From contig MFOV01000004.1 of the NCBI GenBank assembly GCA_001782515.1, positions 18,248-41,483 of the forward strand: a stretch of DNA of 23,236 nucleotides, in the 5' to 3' direction. The position numbers and the translations under genes were made by a program. The DNA is from Candidatus Levybacteria bacterium RIFCSPLOWO2_01_FULL_39_10. GTDB lineage: Bacteria > Patescibacteriota > Microgenomatia > Levybacterales > UBA12049. Below the pieces are notes generated by a model. It ran no database searches. It was given only the letters and a program-made list of their open reading frames with translations, and was not told the DNA's origin. Shown piece after piece: positions 1-7,645 of this stretch. Every line of letters starts with the position of its first letter. The stretch's first letter is position 1.

Positions 1-512
1 TTGCGGCATTTCTGGTGGTTGTTTATATAACATTTGTATTTCGAAAAGTTCCAAAACCTGCAAGTTCGATTAGATTCGGCATTTCAACGATTATCGCGCT
101 CATCCATGATGTATTTGTGGTGGTTGGTTTTTTTGCAATTCTAGGATATCTTTGGAGTGTTGAGATAGATGCGCTGTTTGTAACTGCACTCCTGACAATT
201 ATTGGATTCTCGGTCCACGACACAATAATTGTATTTGACAGAATCAGAGAAAATCTGGGAAAAAATGTCAACGAGAGTTTTTCAGAAGTTGTTAATGATT
301 CAATTCTTCAGACAATCACCAGATCTTTAAATACATCAATAACTGTGCTTTTAGTTTTGTTTACTTTACTGTTGTTTGGGGGAGAGACCATAAGATGGTT
401 TGTGGTTGCACTTCTTATAGGCATAATAACGGGAACCTACTCATCAATATTTACAGCATCTCCTATTCTTGTTGACTGGCACAACTGGAGCTTAAAAAGA
501 AATAGAAAATAG
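1..512 (+). CDS. secF: Protein-export membrane protein SecF, C-terminal part (5' truncated by the window)
   Basis: SecF works with SecD in the SecDF complex, which uses the proton gradient to help pull proteins through SecYEG. The frame is open from base 3 to a TAG at 510-512, so the gene starts before the window. Visible SecF hallmarks are the ALIHDV segment around residue 30 of the visible part and the HDTIIVFDRIREN motif about 40 residues later. These are followed by the NDSILQTITRSLNTS helix and hydrophobic segments ending in a short basic tail (SLKRNRK), which is typical of the cytoplasmic end. About four membrane segments are visible. Only 2 bp separate it from the HIT gene, so the two are probably co-transcribed. 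The family call is secure; the N-terminal half cannot be assessed. Confidence 0.95.
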   Translation, partial: AAFLVVVYITFVFRKVPKPASSIRFGISTIIALIHDVFVVVGFFAILGYLWSVEIDALFVTALLTIIGFSVHDTIIVFDRIRENLGKNVNESFSEVVNDSILQTITRSLNTSITVLLVLFTLLLFGGETIRWFVVALLIGIITGTYSSIFTASPILVDWHNWSLKRNRK

Positions 513-514
513 AA

Positions 515-973
515 ATGAAAAATTGTACTTTTTGCAAAATTATAAGAGGAGAACTGCCATCTGCCAAGATTTGGGAAAATGACGATTTTTTAGCAATACT
601 AGATGTTAATCCAAATACTAAAGGGATGACTCTTTTTTTGACAAAACAACATTTCGATTCATATATAAATAGTTTGCCAGATGGAACCTATAATAAGTAC
701 TTTCAAGCTTTAAAAAAAGTAACTTCAATGCTTGAGAAAGGACTTGCGGTTAAAAGAGTGGCAGTTGCAATTGAAGGAATGGCAATAAATCATGCTCATA
801 TTAAGCTTTATCCACTACATGGTCTTAAAGATAAGTTTGAAGAGGTTCTAGCAAAAGATAGGGTTTATTTTGAGAAATATGAGGGTTTTCTAAGTACTCA
901 ACTTGGCCCAACAAAAAACATTGGAGAACTTAGAAAGCTTGCAGAAGAAATTAAAAGTAAAACTAGGGATTGA
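515..973 (+). CDS. HIT-family protein with HxHxK in place of HxHxH
   Basis: A 152-residue member of the histidine-triad nucleotide hydrolase/transferase superfamily, near the usual 110-150 residue length. The N terminus CTFCKIIRGELPSAKIWE matches HINT-type proteins and includes a CxxC (Cys4, Cys7) that often binds zinc. The segment PNTKGMTLFLTKQHF corresponds to the family's P-x-x-x-GH-x-L-x-x-x-K-x-H region, but the usual GH is GM. The triad region is INHAHIKLYP: His93 and His95 are present and the third position is Lys97. His95 aligns with the residue that is nucleotidylated in HIT enzymes, so some catalysis is possible, but the triad is incomplete. It lies 2 bp after secF and overlaps the convergent yqeY-like gene by 11 bp. 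Substrate unknown. Confidence 0.88.
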   Translation: MKNCTFCKIIRGELPSAKIWENDDFLAILDVNPNTKGMTLFLTKQHFDSYINSLPDGTYNKYFQALKKVTSMLEKGLAVKRVAVAIEGMAINHAHIKLYPLHGLKDKFEEVLAKDRVYFEKYEGFLSTQLGPTKNIGELRKLAEEIKSKTRD

Positions 974-1415
974 GTTTCTCGCGTACGAGTTGCGAAACCA
1001 TTCCCATATCGGCCTGGCCTTTAAGTTTCCCGGTTAAAGCGCCCATTACTTTTCCCATATCTTGTAGTGAGCTTGCTCCAGTTTCAGTAACTACCTCATC
1101 AACCACTTTTCTTACCTCCTCCTCTGGCAACTGTTCAGGCAAAAATGTTTGAAGAATCTCAAGTTCTTTTTGCTCTTTATCCACCAAATCCTGGCGGCCT
1201 GCGCTTTTAAACTCTTTTATTGAATCGTGTCTTTGCTTTGCTTCTTTGTTTATTACCGAGAGAACATCCTCCTCAGTTGCTTCGTATCCAGCACCTCCCT
1301 TCTGAATTTCATAATAATTAATTGCTGACAAAAGCATTCTAAGAACCGAGGTTCTAAGCGCATCTTTAGCAAGCATTGATTCTTTTAACTTATTTTGTAA
1401 TTCTTTCTTTGTCAT
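963..1415 (-). CDS. GatB/YqeY domain-containing protein
   Basis: A 150-residue all-helical protein of the YqeY family, which resembles the C-terminal tRNA-binding tail domain of GatB, the amidotransferase subunit that converts Glu-tRNA(Gln) to Gln-tRNA(Gln). Family signatures are the start KKELQNKLKESMLAKD, the LRMLLSAINYYEI helix, the RHDSIKEFKSAGRQDLVDKE segment and the ETGASSLQDMGKVMG stretch before the C-terminal LKGQADMGMVSQLVREKL. Stand-alone YqeY function is not well established. The ATG at 1415 lies 6 bp downstream of an extended -10 box (TGCTATAAT, 1430 to 1422), so the mRNA may be leaderless even though the gene also follows the ABC exporter by 20 bp. It ends 11 bp inside the convergent HIT gene. 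Confidence 0.9.
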   Translation of the reverse strand: MTKKELQNKLKESMLAKDALRTSVLRMLLSAINYYEIQKGGAGYEATEEDVLSVINKEAKQRHDSIKEFKSAGRQDLVDKEQKELEILQTFLPEQLPEEEVRKVVDEVVTETGASSLQDMGKVMGALTGKLKGQADMGMVSQLVREKLNP

Positions 1416-1421
1416 TAAAAA

Positions 1422-1430
1422 ATTATAGCA
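1422..1430 (-). promoter_or_regulatory. Extended -10 promoter of the yqeY-like gene
   Basis: Read on the minus strand, the sequence is TGCTATAAT. The box ends 6 bp before the ATG at 1415, which places the transcription start at or next to the start codon. No good -35 is visible, as expected for a TGn extended -10. An identical box with identical 6-bp spacing precedes the ABC exporter. Confidence 0.65.
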
Positions 1431-1435
1431 TAATA

Positions 1436-3196
1436 CTAATCATCGATTATAAATCCTTTGACCTGATGCTCCCACATATTTTTAAAAATTCCATTTTTCT
1501 TATTTAATAATTTTTCCGGAAGTCCATCTTCTACAATTTTTCCGTCTTCTATAATTACAATTCTGTCCATTTTTTTAAGAGTCGAGAGCCTATGTGCTAT
1601 TGCAATAACAGTTTTATCTTTCATTAAATTTTCCAAAGAAGTCTGGATTGCGTGTTCACTCTCGCTATCAAGACTGCTTGTTGCTTCATCAAGTATAAGT
1701 ATAGGAGAATTTTTAAGAAAAGCCCTAGCTATTGCAATTCTTTGACGTTGTCCCCCCGAAAGCTTTAAACCTCTTTCTCCAACAAGCGTATTATAGCCCT
1801 CAGGAAGACTTTCTATAAATTTATCAATTTGAGCGTGTTTTGCAGCTTCTTTGACATCAGATATTTTTGCTTCAGGTCTACTGTATTGGATATTCTCGAG
1901 AATAGTTCTATGAAAAAGACTTGTATCTTGTGGAACAAAACCTATTGCGCGTCTCAGGCTTTCAAGTGTAATTTCAGAAATATTATATCCGTCAATTTTT
2001 ATTTCTCCTTCTTGAACATCAAAATGTCTTAAAAGCAAAGACACTAGAGTAGTTTTGCCTGCACCGCTTTTACCGACAAATCCTATTTTTTGTCCAGATG
2101 CAATATTTATAGAAAAATCTTTAAATATTTTGGAATTGTTATATTCAAAATAAATTGATTTAATTTCAATGTTTCCATTTGAAATATCTACATCTTTAGC
2201 ATTTGGTTTATTATTAATAATATGTTCAGTTAATATTTCCTCCAGTCCTTCTCTTGCTTCACCATAATATTTGGTTGTATTTTTTATTTCCATTCCAATA
2301 AAGAGTAATTGTCCAATTAGTTCTCCTACAATTGCTATTACCATTACTACAACACCAACACTCACCAAATTTTTCTGAAAAAGATATACAGATGCGCCTA
2401 TCATCAAGGCCATAAAGATAAAAATTAGAATATTATTCGTTAAGAGCACCCATTCACTTAGTTGCCATTCTGAAATACCTTTATCTCTTTGTTTTTTTAT
2501 GTATTTATTTATATATTCCCTCTCACCTCTAAGGAATGCACTTTCATGAACTAGAGATATATTGGATAGTGAATCAACAATCCGTCCTTTAAGTGTTGAA
2601 AGCGATTTTGCATATTCATAAGACTTTGGCTGAATTTTTTTTGCAAAGTACCAGTTGACACTAAGAAATACAATTGTCCAAATGAGTATTATTAGTCCAA
2701 GTAATGGACTGCTCAGCCACGCAAAAATAATATATAAAATCAATCCGTATATAAGCGGGATAAAACGCCATAGAAGATTTTCAAAAACACTTTCAGTACC
2801 ATCAACCGCATTACCCATCTTATTTGTAAGTGCTCCCGCAAAGCGGCTGTTGAAATAATCTTTACTATGAAGAGTTATATATTCATATAATGCTTGATAA
2901 GCTGTTAATCGAAAATTCATGAACCAGCGCAGTCCCATAAATCCGCTGGTACGCCAGAAAGCACCTGCTAAAAGAAATAATATTGGGTAAAAAATAGCCC
3001 AAATCCAGACAGCTTTAAATACAATAGGCTGAGTTGCAATTGAATCGGTTAGATTCCTTAGAACAATTACACTCATCCTATCAATTGTTGTTGCAATTAT
3101 GACACTGCAAATTGCAATTATTGCCCATTTTTTATGTGGTTTTGTTGCAAAAAGACCAAATTTTAATGGTTTTTTTGGAATTTCAATTTCAGACAT
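1436..3196 (-). CDS. ABC transporter, fused permease and ATPase (MsbA/lipid-exporter-like)
   Basis: A 586-residue half-transporter expected to work as a dimer in the cytoplasmic membrane. Residues about 20-310 form the six-helix exporter domain. Residues about 342-575 form the ATPase: Walker A GKSGAGKT at 375-382, Q-loop Gln423, signature LSGGQ at 479-483, Walker B ILILDE ending at Glu504, the D-loop SSLD, and switch His535 in AHRLST. All catalytic residues are present. The TM-NBD order and length match MsbA-type and multidrug exporters; the substrate cannot be read from sequence. It sits between cca (56 bp upstream) and the yqeY-like gene (20 bp downstream) on the same strand, but has its own extended -10 promoter. 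Confidence 0.95.
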   Translation of the reverse strand: MSEIEIPKKPLKFGLFATKPHKKWAIIAICSVIIATTIDRMSVIVLRNLTDSIATQPIVFKAVWIWAIFYPILFLLAGAFWRTSGFMGLRWFMNFRLTAYQALYEYITLHSKDYFNSRFAGALTNKMGNAVDGTESVFENLLWRFIPLIYGLILYIIFAWLSSPLLGLIILIWTIVFLSVNWYFAKKIQPKSYEYAKSLSTLKGRIVDSLSNISLVHESAFLRGEREYINKYIKKQRDKGISEWQLSEWVLLTNNILIFIFMALMIGASVYLFQKNLVSVGVVVMVIAIVGELIGQLLFIGMEIKNTTKYYGEAREGLEEILTEHIINNKPNAKDVDISNGNIEIKSIYFEYNNSKIFKDFSINIASGQKIGFVGKSGAGKTTLVSLLLRHFDVQEGEIKIDGYNISEITLESLRRAIGFVPQDTSLFHRTILENIQYSRPEAKISDVKEAAKHAQIDKFIESLPEGYNTLVGERGLKLSGGQRQRIAIARAFLKNSPILILDEATSSLDSESEHAIQTSLENLMKDKTVIAIAHRLSTLKKMDRIVIIEDGKIVEDGLPEKLLNKKNGIFKNMWEHQVKGFIIDD

Positions 3197-3202
3197 GTAA
3201 TG

Positions 3203-3211
3203 ATTATAGCA
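3203..3211 (-). promoter_or_regulatory. Extended -10 promoter of the ABC exporter gene
   Basis: On the minus strand this reads TGCTATAAT and ends 6 bp before the ATG at 3196. Both box and spacing are identical to those of the yqeY-like gene. It implies a leaderless transcript. Confidence 0.65.
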
Positions 3212-3252
3212 GAGTTAGCCTCGCGTTTAACCACAATGAGGAAGTTAAAATT

Positions 3253-4611
3253 TTACTCTAATTTTTTTATTCTTTCTAATAAATACTGTTTATTATTTTT
3301 TGCGAGATCTTCATCTACTTCTTCAAATAGTGTTTGTAAGATTTTGCCAACTTTTGGTCCAGGTTTCAAATTGAGCTCGCGCATAACATCATTTCCGTTT
3401 ATCGAAAGATCATTTATAGAGAACGGCTTGGGAGCGAGTTCTCCGGCAACTCTTTCTTTGAATTTTTTAAGACGCCATGACTCGGCTTTTTGTGTACCCC
3501 CTCCAAGCCTGTCACCGATTCGAAGATCAATCATATCCCCTACATTCTCAACCCCGATGCGCCTTATAAATCTTCTTACTCCAGCATCGCTCAAATTTTC
3601 ATTTACCGAAAACATATGCCAGCGGATTAATGTAACTACTTTTTCCGTTTCTTTTTTTGAAAGTTTAAGTCTCTTACAAATCTCATATGCTATTTTTGCG
3701 CCCGCTACCTCATGACTGTAAAAAGTTACAAGTCCCGCGTTATCTTCCCCTTTTACTTTAGGTTTTCCGACATCATGAAGAAGAGCTGCAAACCGGACAA
3801 TAGGGTCTTCCGACGGACAGTGTTTCAGAGACAAAATATTGTGGGTGAAAACATCGGTTGTATGGTGTCTTCCGGGTCTGACTTGGGAAACGTCAATTCC
3901 TTCCAAAAGCTCAGGGAGAATATAGGTAAGGAGCCCGGCATCTTTCAAAAAAAGTATTCCTTTTGTGGAGTCCGCACTTCCCAAAATTTTAAAAAGCTCG
4001 TCTCTTATTCTCTCATGTGATATCTCCTGAATGAACGCTGAATCATTTTTAATTTCCTTTCCTGTTTTTTCTTCAATATCAAAATTCAGCTGAGTTGCAA
4101 GCCTGACAGCACGCATAAGCCTAAGAGAGTCTTCCTTAAACCTCTGGGTTGGATCACCAACCGCTCTTATAAGTTTTAACTCAATGTCTTTTTGACCATT
4201 ATAAGGATCTTTAATGTCGGGATTTTCAAAGTCGCCCTTATGAAAGCCCAGAGCAATAGCGTTAATTGTAAAATCGCGCCGGGAAAGGTCTTCATCAATT
4301 GTTTTTCCCCAACTGATTTTGTCAGGGCGGCGTCTGTCAGAATAGGCCCCCTCAGTTCTATAAGTGGTAATCTCAACAACTCCATACTTTTCAGTTGGAA
4401 TACCAACGGTGCCGAATTCGTTAGTATAAAAAGACTTGGGAAAAAGTTTTTGTAAGTTTTCTGGTGTTGCATTTGTTGCAAGGTCCCAGTCTTTAACCGA
4501 CAAGTCCATGAGCATATTTCTTACACAACCGCCCACAAAGTAGGCATCAAAACCCCCGTCTCTTAGTTTTTTATATACTTTTTGGATAGATGGTGGAATT
4601 TTTTCAATCAT
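3253..4611 (-). CDS. cca: CCA tRNA nucleotidyltransferase with HD domain
   Basis: Adds or repairs the 3'-terminal CCA of tRNAs. The head domain has GGCVRN at residues 27-32, the metal-binding DWD at 41-43 (DWDLATNA), and the RRDFTINA motif at 111-118. The NTP-selecting neck motif ERIRDE starts at 200. The C-terminal half carries an HD phosphohydrolase domain with HHTTDVFTHN near 249-258 and LLHDVGKP with His279-Asp280. The length of 452 residues fits the bacterial class II enzyme plus HD domain. The tRNA genes at the far end of this window encode no CCA, so this activity should be needed. The start at 4611 is supported by a -10 box 7 bp upstream. It is divergent from recJ, with only 39 bp between the two starts. 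Confidence 0.95.
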   Translation of the reverse strand: MIEKIPPSIQKVYKKLRDGGFDAYFVGGCVRNMLMDLSVKDWDLATNATPENLQKLFPKSFYTNEFGTVGIPTEKYGVVEITTYRTEGAYSDRRRPDKISWGKTIDEDLSRRDFTINAIALGFHKGDFENPDIKDPYNGQKDIELKLIRAVGDPTQRFKEDSLRLMRAVRLATQLNFDIEEKTGKEIKNDSAFIQEISHERIRDELFKILGSADSTKGILFLKDAGLLTYILPELLEGIDVSQVRPGRHHTTDVFTHNILSLKHCPSEDPIVRFAALLHDVGKPKVKGEDNAGLVTFYSHEVAGAKIAYEICKRLKLSKKETEKVVTLIRWHMFSVNENLSDAGVRRFIRRIGVENVGDMIDLRIGDRLGGGTQKAESWRLKKFKERVAGELAPKPFSINDLSINGNDVMRELNLKPGPKVGKILQTLFEEVDEDLAKNNKQYLLERIKKLE

Positions 4612-4618
4612 TTGTTAT

Positions 4619-4627
4619 AGTATAGCA
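4619..4627 (-). promoter_or_regulatory. Extended -10 promoter of cca
   Basis: The minus strand reads TGCTATACT, ending 7 bp before the cca ATG at 4611. It is the same type of box as at 1422 and 3203. A plus-strand TATAAA at 4632-4637, 13 bp before the recJ ATG, is the best candidate for the divergent recJ promoter but is weaker. Confidence 0.6.
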
Positions 4628-4650
4628 ACATTATAAAAACTTAGAAATCT

Positions 4651-6414
4651 ATGAAGAATTGGGAAGTACAAAGTAAGTTGAAAGTTAAAAGTAAAAAGTT
4701 AAAAGTCGATGAACTAATTAATATACTTCTTGAAAACAGGGGACTTACTAAGAAAAATGAAATTGCGGAGTTTTTAAATCCAAAACTTGAGCGCATCACG
4801 TCAAAAAACCTCGGAGTATCCCAAGCTCAAATTTCAAAAGCTGTTTCAAGAATTAAAAAAGCAATCAAGGGCGGGGAACAGATAGTAATCTTCGGAGACT
4901 ATGATGTTGACGGAATATGTGGCACTGCAATACTCTGGGAAATTCTTAACAGTGTTGGAGCAGATGTGATGCCATATATTCCGAGCAGAGTCGAGGAGGG
5001 ATACGGTCTTTCCAAAAAAGGGATAGATAATTTACGTAAAAAATACAATGGCGCAAAAATCATAATCACTGTTGATAACGGAATTGTTGCAAATGAGGCT
5101 GTTGAGTATGCCAACTCCAAGGGCTTGGAAGTTATTATAACCGACCACCACATACCTTCGAAAAAATTACCAAATGCATTTGCAATTGTTCACACCATAA
5201 AGATCTGCGGTGCAGCAGTTGCATGGGTTCTATCGCGTGAATTGTTATCGGTTCTCGGTCGTCGGTTTTCAGAAGAAAGTAAATCTGTTCTCAGTTTTTC
5301 CGTTCAGGCAAACAGAAAACAGATAACCGAAGAGCATTTGGGATTAGTTTCTCTGGCAACAGTTGCGGATGTGATGAGTCTTACTTCCTACAACCGAACA
5401 CTTGTTAAGTTCGGCTTGGAACAAATAAGAAAAACAGAGAGAGTGGGGCTTAATAAGCTTATTAATTTGGCAGGAATTAAAAAAGAAAAAATAGGAGTTT
5501 ATGAGTTGGGACATATAATTGGCCCGAGAATAAACGCTATGGGAAGAATTGATGAGGGTATGGAGAGTTTAAGACTTCTTTGTACACCCAATGTTAGAAG
5601 AGCTGGAGAGCTTGCAGCAAAACTTCATGCAACAAATGTTAAACGCCAGGAACTCACTGTTGAATCAGTCACTCATGCAAAGGGAATCGCATCAAAAAGC
5701 AAAAAAATAATAATAATTTCTGATAAATCTTATAATCCGGGAATAATAGGGCTGATAGCTGGGCGAATAACTGAGGAGTTTTACCGCCCGTCAATTGTAA
5801 TTTCAGAGGGGGAAATAACAAGCAAAGGCTCTGCAAGATCGGTAAATGGTATTAACATTATTGAATTTATACGACAGGCAAAAGGTTTACTAATTGATGC
5901 CGGCGGTCATAAGGGAGCGGCGGGTTTTACAATTGAAACAAACAAGATTAACAAGCTTAAGAAAATTCTTGAAAAGTTAGCGGAAAAACAGATAGATAAA
6001 AGTTTGTTAGTCAGAAAAATAAGAATCGATTGTAAGCTTCCGCTTGAGTTTGTAAACAGTGAAGTGTTTGAAAATGTCTCAAAACTCGCACCATTCGGAT
6101 ATGGAAACCCCGAGCCTGTTTTTTTAGCTGAAAATGTAGAAGTAGAAAGCCATCGATTTGTTGGAAAAGATGGCAATCACCTGAAAATTCAGTTTAAAGT
6201 TCCCTCCAATTCGGCGGGCAGGCAAAGTTCAAAGTTAAAAATTGACGGGATTATGTTTGGTGCCAGCAAAAGCTTGAAACTTAAGCCGAACGACAAAGTG
6301 GGTATTGCTTATTCAATTTATGAAAATGAGTGGCTTGCCCACCGAAGCCTTGGCGAAGGTGGGAATGGAAACAAAAAGCTGGAACTTAAAATAAAAGATA
6401 TATTCTTTAAATAA
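4651..6414 (+). CDS. recJ: Single-stranded-DNA-specific exonuclease RecJ
   Basis: A DHH-superfamily 5'-3' single-strand exonuclease used in recombination and repair. The 587-residue protein shows FGDYDVDG with Asp83, Asp85 and Asp87, TVDNGI with Asp142, and the DHH motif at 165-167. Further along are INAMGRID, GSARSVNGINI and the DHHA1 glycine motif GGHKGAAGF. A C-terminal OB-like part follows. The segment between DHH and CGAAVAW is shorter than in typical RecJ, which usually has an NP-plus-YP stretch there. Three short inserts look like captured repeats: an AGTTAAAAGT-rich start (4675-4707), a GC-rich patch (6204-6240) and a small palindrome (6338-6363). It overlaps the convergent unknown gene by 8 bp. 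Confidence 0.94.
   Translation: MKNWEVQSKLKVKSKKLKVDELINILLENRGLTKKNEIAEFLNPKLERITSKNLGVSQAQISKAVSRIKKAIKGGEQIVIFGDYDVDGICGTAILWEILNSVGADVMPYIPSRVEEGYGLSKKGIDNLRKKYNGAKIIITVDNGIVANEAVEYANSKGLEVIITDHHIPSKKLPNAFAIVHTIKICGAAVAWVLSRELLSVLGRRFSEESKSVLSFSVQANRKQITEEHLGLVSLATVADVMSLTSYNRTLVKFGLEQIRKTERVGLNKLINLAGIKKEKIGVYELGHIIGPRINAMGRIDEGMESLRLLCTPNVRRAGELAAKLHATNVKRQELTVESVTHAKGIASKSKKIIIISDKSYNPGIIGLIAGRITEEFYRPSIVISEGEITSKGSARSVNGINIIEFIRQAKGLLIDAGGHKGAAGFTIETNKINKLKKILEKLAEKQIDKSLLVRKIRIDCKLPLEFVNSEVFENVSKLAPFGYGNPEPVFLAENVEVESHRFVGKDGNHLKIQFKVPSNSAGRQSSKLKIDGIMFGASKSLKLKPNDKVGIAYSIYENEWLAHRSLGEGGNGNKKLELKIKDIFFK
4675..4707 (+). repeat. AGTTAAAAGT-type low-complexity tandem repeat in the recJ 5' end
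   Basis: Imperfect 10-11 bp units (AGTTGAAAGT, AGTTAAAAGT, AAAAAGTTAAAAGT) encode the lysine-rich residues LKVKSKKLKV just after the start codon. RecJ proteins do not need this stretch, so it is probably a local repeat expansion or insertion tolerated at the N terminus. Confidence 0.6.
6338..6363 (+). repeat. Small palindromic insert inside recJ
   Basis: CCCACC (6338-6343) and GGTGGG (6358-6363) form a 6-bp inverted pair around GAAGCCTTGGCGAA. The insert is markedly richer in GC than its surroundings. In frame it encodes HRSLGEGG between the YENEWLA segment and the protein's last ten or so residues. It looks like a short intragenic palindromic element; the family is not established from this window alone. 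Confidence 0.5.
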
Positions 6415-7438
6415 ACCGACCTGAATTCATTATTCTAACCTGTTCAATTCTAGGTAGTTCCATTAATCTGCCTTCGCTATTCTGAGATTCATGATGTGCT
6501 TCGCTTGAAGATTTACCTTGGGTTTGTTTTAAATACCTAACTAATCTTAATTTATAATCTGATCGTCTTCTTTCAATTTCGGCCATAGTTTTTTTATATA
6601 AAGCTTTTGCCTTGCTGGTTCTAGAATTTTCTCCTTGGCCTAATATATCAAGCTCTTCTTCCTCTCCCTGTCCCGGAAACATTTCATCCCAGACCATGAT
6701 GCTTCTATGTAAAGTTGAGACCAGTACACCAAGCGATTCATTCCTAAATGCTAAAAATATTTCTGCTTTGTGATGAATTGCGTTTATTCCTACAACATCT
6801 TGTGATTTGCTAACTGCGATTTCTTCTGCTTCATCATGTGGTAAGCCGCCTTCTATTAATAGAGTTTTTAACATTTCAGCGTAGTAGCTTGCTTTTGCAT
6901 TTAAACCTCTATCAAGTTCAGCTCTTGCCTGCTCTGAGATTTTGGCTTTTTTCTCCTCATCTATATGATCTGATTCGAAATCAGAGACAAGTTGATCTAT
7001 TAACTTTTTTCTTTCATGATCCAGTTTCAGCCAAATTGCAACATACCCTGGAAAATTTCTAACCGCGAGATTAATTCGTTCTCTTTTAAGATCGTCTAAG
7101 ATTGTTTGTTTATCCTTGTAATTGTTGGGATTCGGTAGAGAACTAGTATAATAGGCAACTTCCTGCACACTTTCACCCAGGTCTCTCCTGAGCATACTAA
7201 TTGCACTTAAATGTTCACGATATGTAGAATTAAGTCTCTCCTCAGGGGTTTTGCTTGATGCTCTTTGAATATTTTCAACATAAGGGCTAATATTTCCGTT
7301 TATTAATCCTAATTTTAGCTGATCATTATGCTCTCCCATTTGATCATCTATCCCTGATCTAGTTGGGAGAGTAATTTTATCCCCCTCAAATGGAGGTGAT
7401 TGATGTTGTGTAGTTTCTGTACTCATATCATCAGCCAT
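6407..7438 (-). CDS. Hypothetical helical protein, unrecognised
   Basis: A 343-residue soluble protein that I do not recognise. The first 60 residues are polar and probably disordered. The middle (about 65-260) is rich in Glu, Lys, Arg and Ala and looks like long helices, for example EERLNSTYREHLSAISMLRR and EEKKAKISEQARAELDRG. The tail is charged, with no membrane segment or signal peptide. A minus-strand promoter TTGACT (7478-7473), 18 bp, CATAAT (7454-7449) precedes the ATG at 7438 by 10 bp; a second ATG at 7426 is an alternative start. It is convergent with recJ (8-bp overlap) and divergent from aspS. No function is proposed. Confidence 0.75.
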   Translation of the reverse strand: MADDMSTETTQHQSPPFEGDKITLPTRSGIDDQMGEHNDQLKLGLINGNISPYVENIQRASSKTPEERLNSTYREHLSAISMLRRDLGESVQEVAYYTSSLPNPNNYKDKQTILDDLKRERINLAVRNFPGYVAIWLKLDHERKKLIDQLVSDFESDHIDEEKKAKISEQARAELDRGLNAKASYYAEMLKTLLIEGGLPHDEAEEIAVSKSQDVVGINAIHHKAEIFLAFRNESLGVLVSTLHRSIMVWDEMFPGQGEEEELDILGQGENSRTSKAKALYKKTMAEIERRRSDYKLRLVRYLKQTQGKSSSEAHHESQNSEGRLMELPRIEQVRIMNSGRFI

Positions 7439-7448
7439 ATCTATTTAA

Positions 7449-7478
7449 ATTATGACTCTATATTTCTAAAAGAGTCAA
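7449..7478 (-). promoter_or_regulatory. Promoter of the unknown helical protein gene
   Basis: Minus-strand TTGACT (7478 to 7473), 18-bp spacer, CATAAT (7454 to 7449), then 10 bp to the ATG at 7438. Confidence 0.5.
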
Positions 7479-7531
7479 GAATATAGATAAAGCACAAGCA
7501 TTCAATTTAACACTAGAGAGAGTTTTTGTCA

Positions 7532-7596
7532 ACCCCGTTAGAAGTCCGATTTCAAAGAAATCGTCAGTTGTCAAGGCAACTTACTTCTAACGGGGT
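7532..7596. repeat. 65-bp palindromic element with three-way-junction fold
   Basis: The arms ACCCCGTTAGAAGT (7532-7545) and ACTTCTAACGGGGT (7583-7596) are perfectly complementary over 14 bp. Inside lie two further hairpins. CGATTTC/GAAATCG (7547-7553 with 7557-7563) is 7 bp with an AAA loop. AGTTG/CAACT (7566-7570 with 7577-7581) is 5 bp with a 6-nt loop. No T-run follows, so it is not a classical terminator, and it lies between divergent genes where no terminator is expected. The architecture resembles REP or IS200/IS605-type substrates of Y1 transposases; that link is inference. Confidence 0.85.
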
Positions 7597-7610
7597 CAAT
7601 ATTATTCTTC

Positions 7611-7639
7611 TTGTTATTCTGAAGCTAAAATAATAAAAT
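7611..7639 (+). promoter_or_regulatory. aspS promoter, leaderless geometry
   Basis: TTGTTA (7611-7616), a 17-bp spacer and TAAAAT (7634-7639), followed by 6 bp and the aspS ATG at 7646. The 13 bases TAAAATACACTTA recur exactly at 22761-22773 in front of the outer tRNA-Gln gene. Confidence 0.7.
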
Positions 7640-7645
7640 ACACTT

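Larger units (their letters stand above)
7439..7645. other. Intergenic region between divergent genes: two promoters and a large palindrome
   Basis: Holds the promoter of the minus-strand unknown gene on the left, a three-way-junction palindrome (7532-7596) in the middle, and the aspS promoter on the right. No coding sequence is seen. Confidence 0.7.

Noticed and set aside
7532..7596. Palindrome as a rho-independent terminator
   Set aside because: There is no T-run on either strand, and the flanking genes diverge, so there is nothing to terminate.
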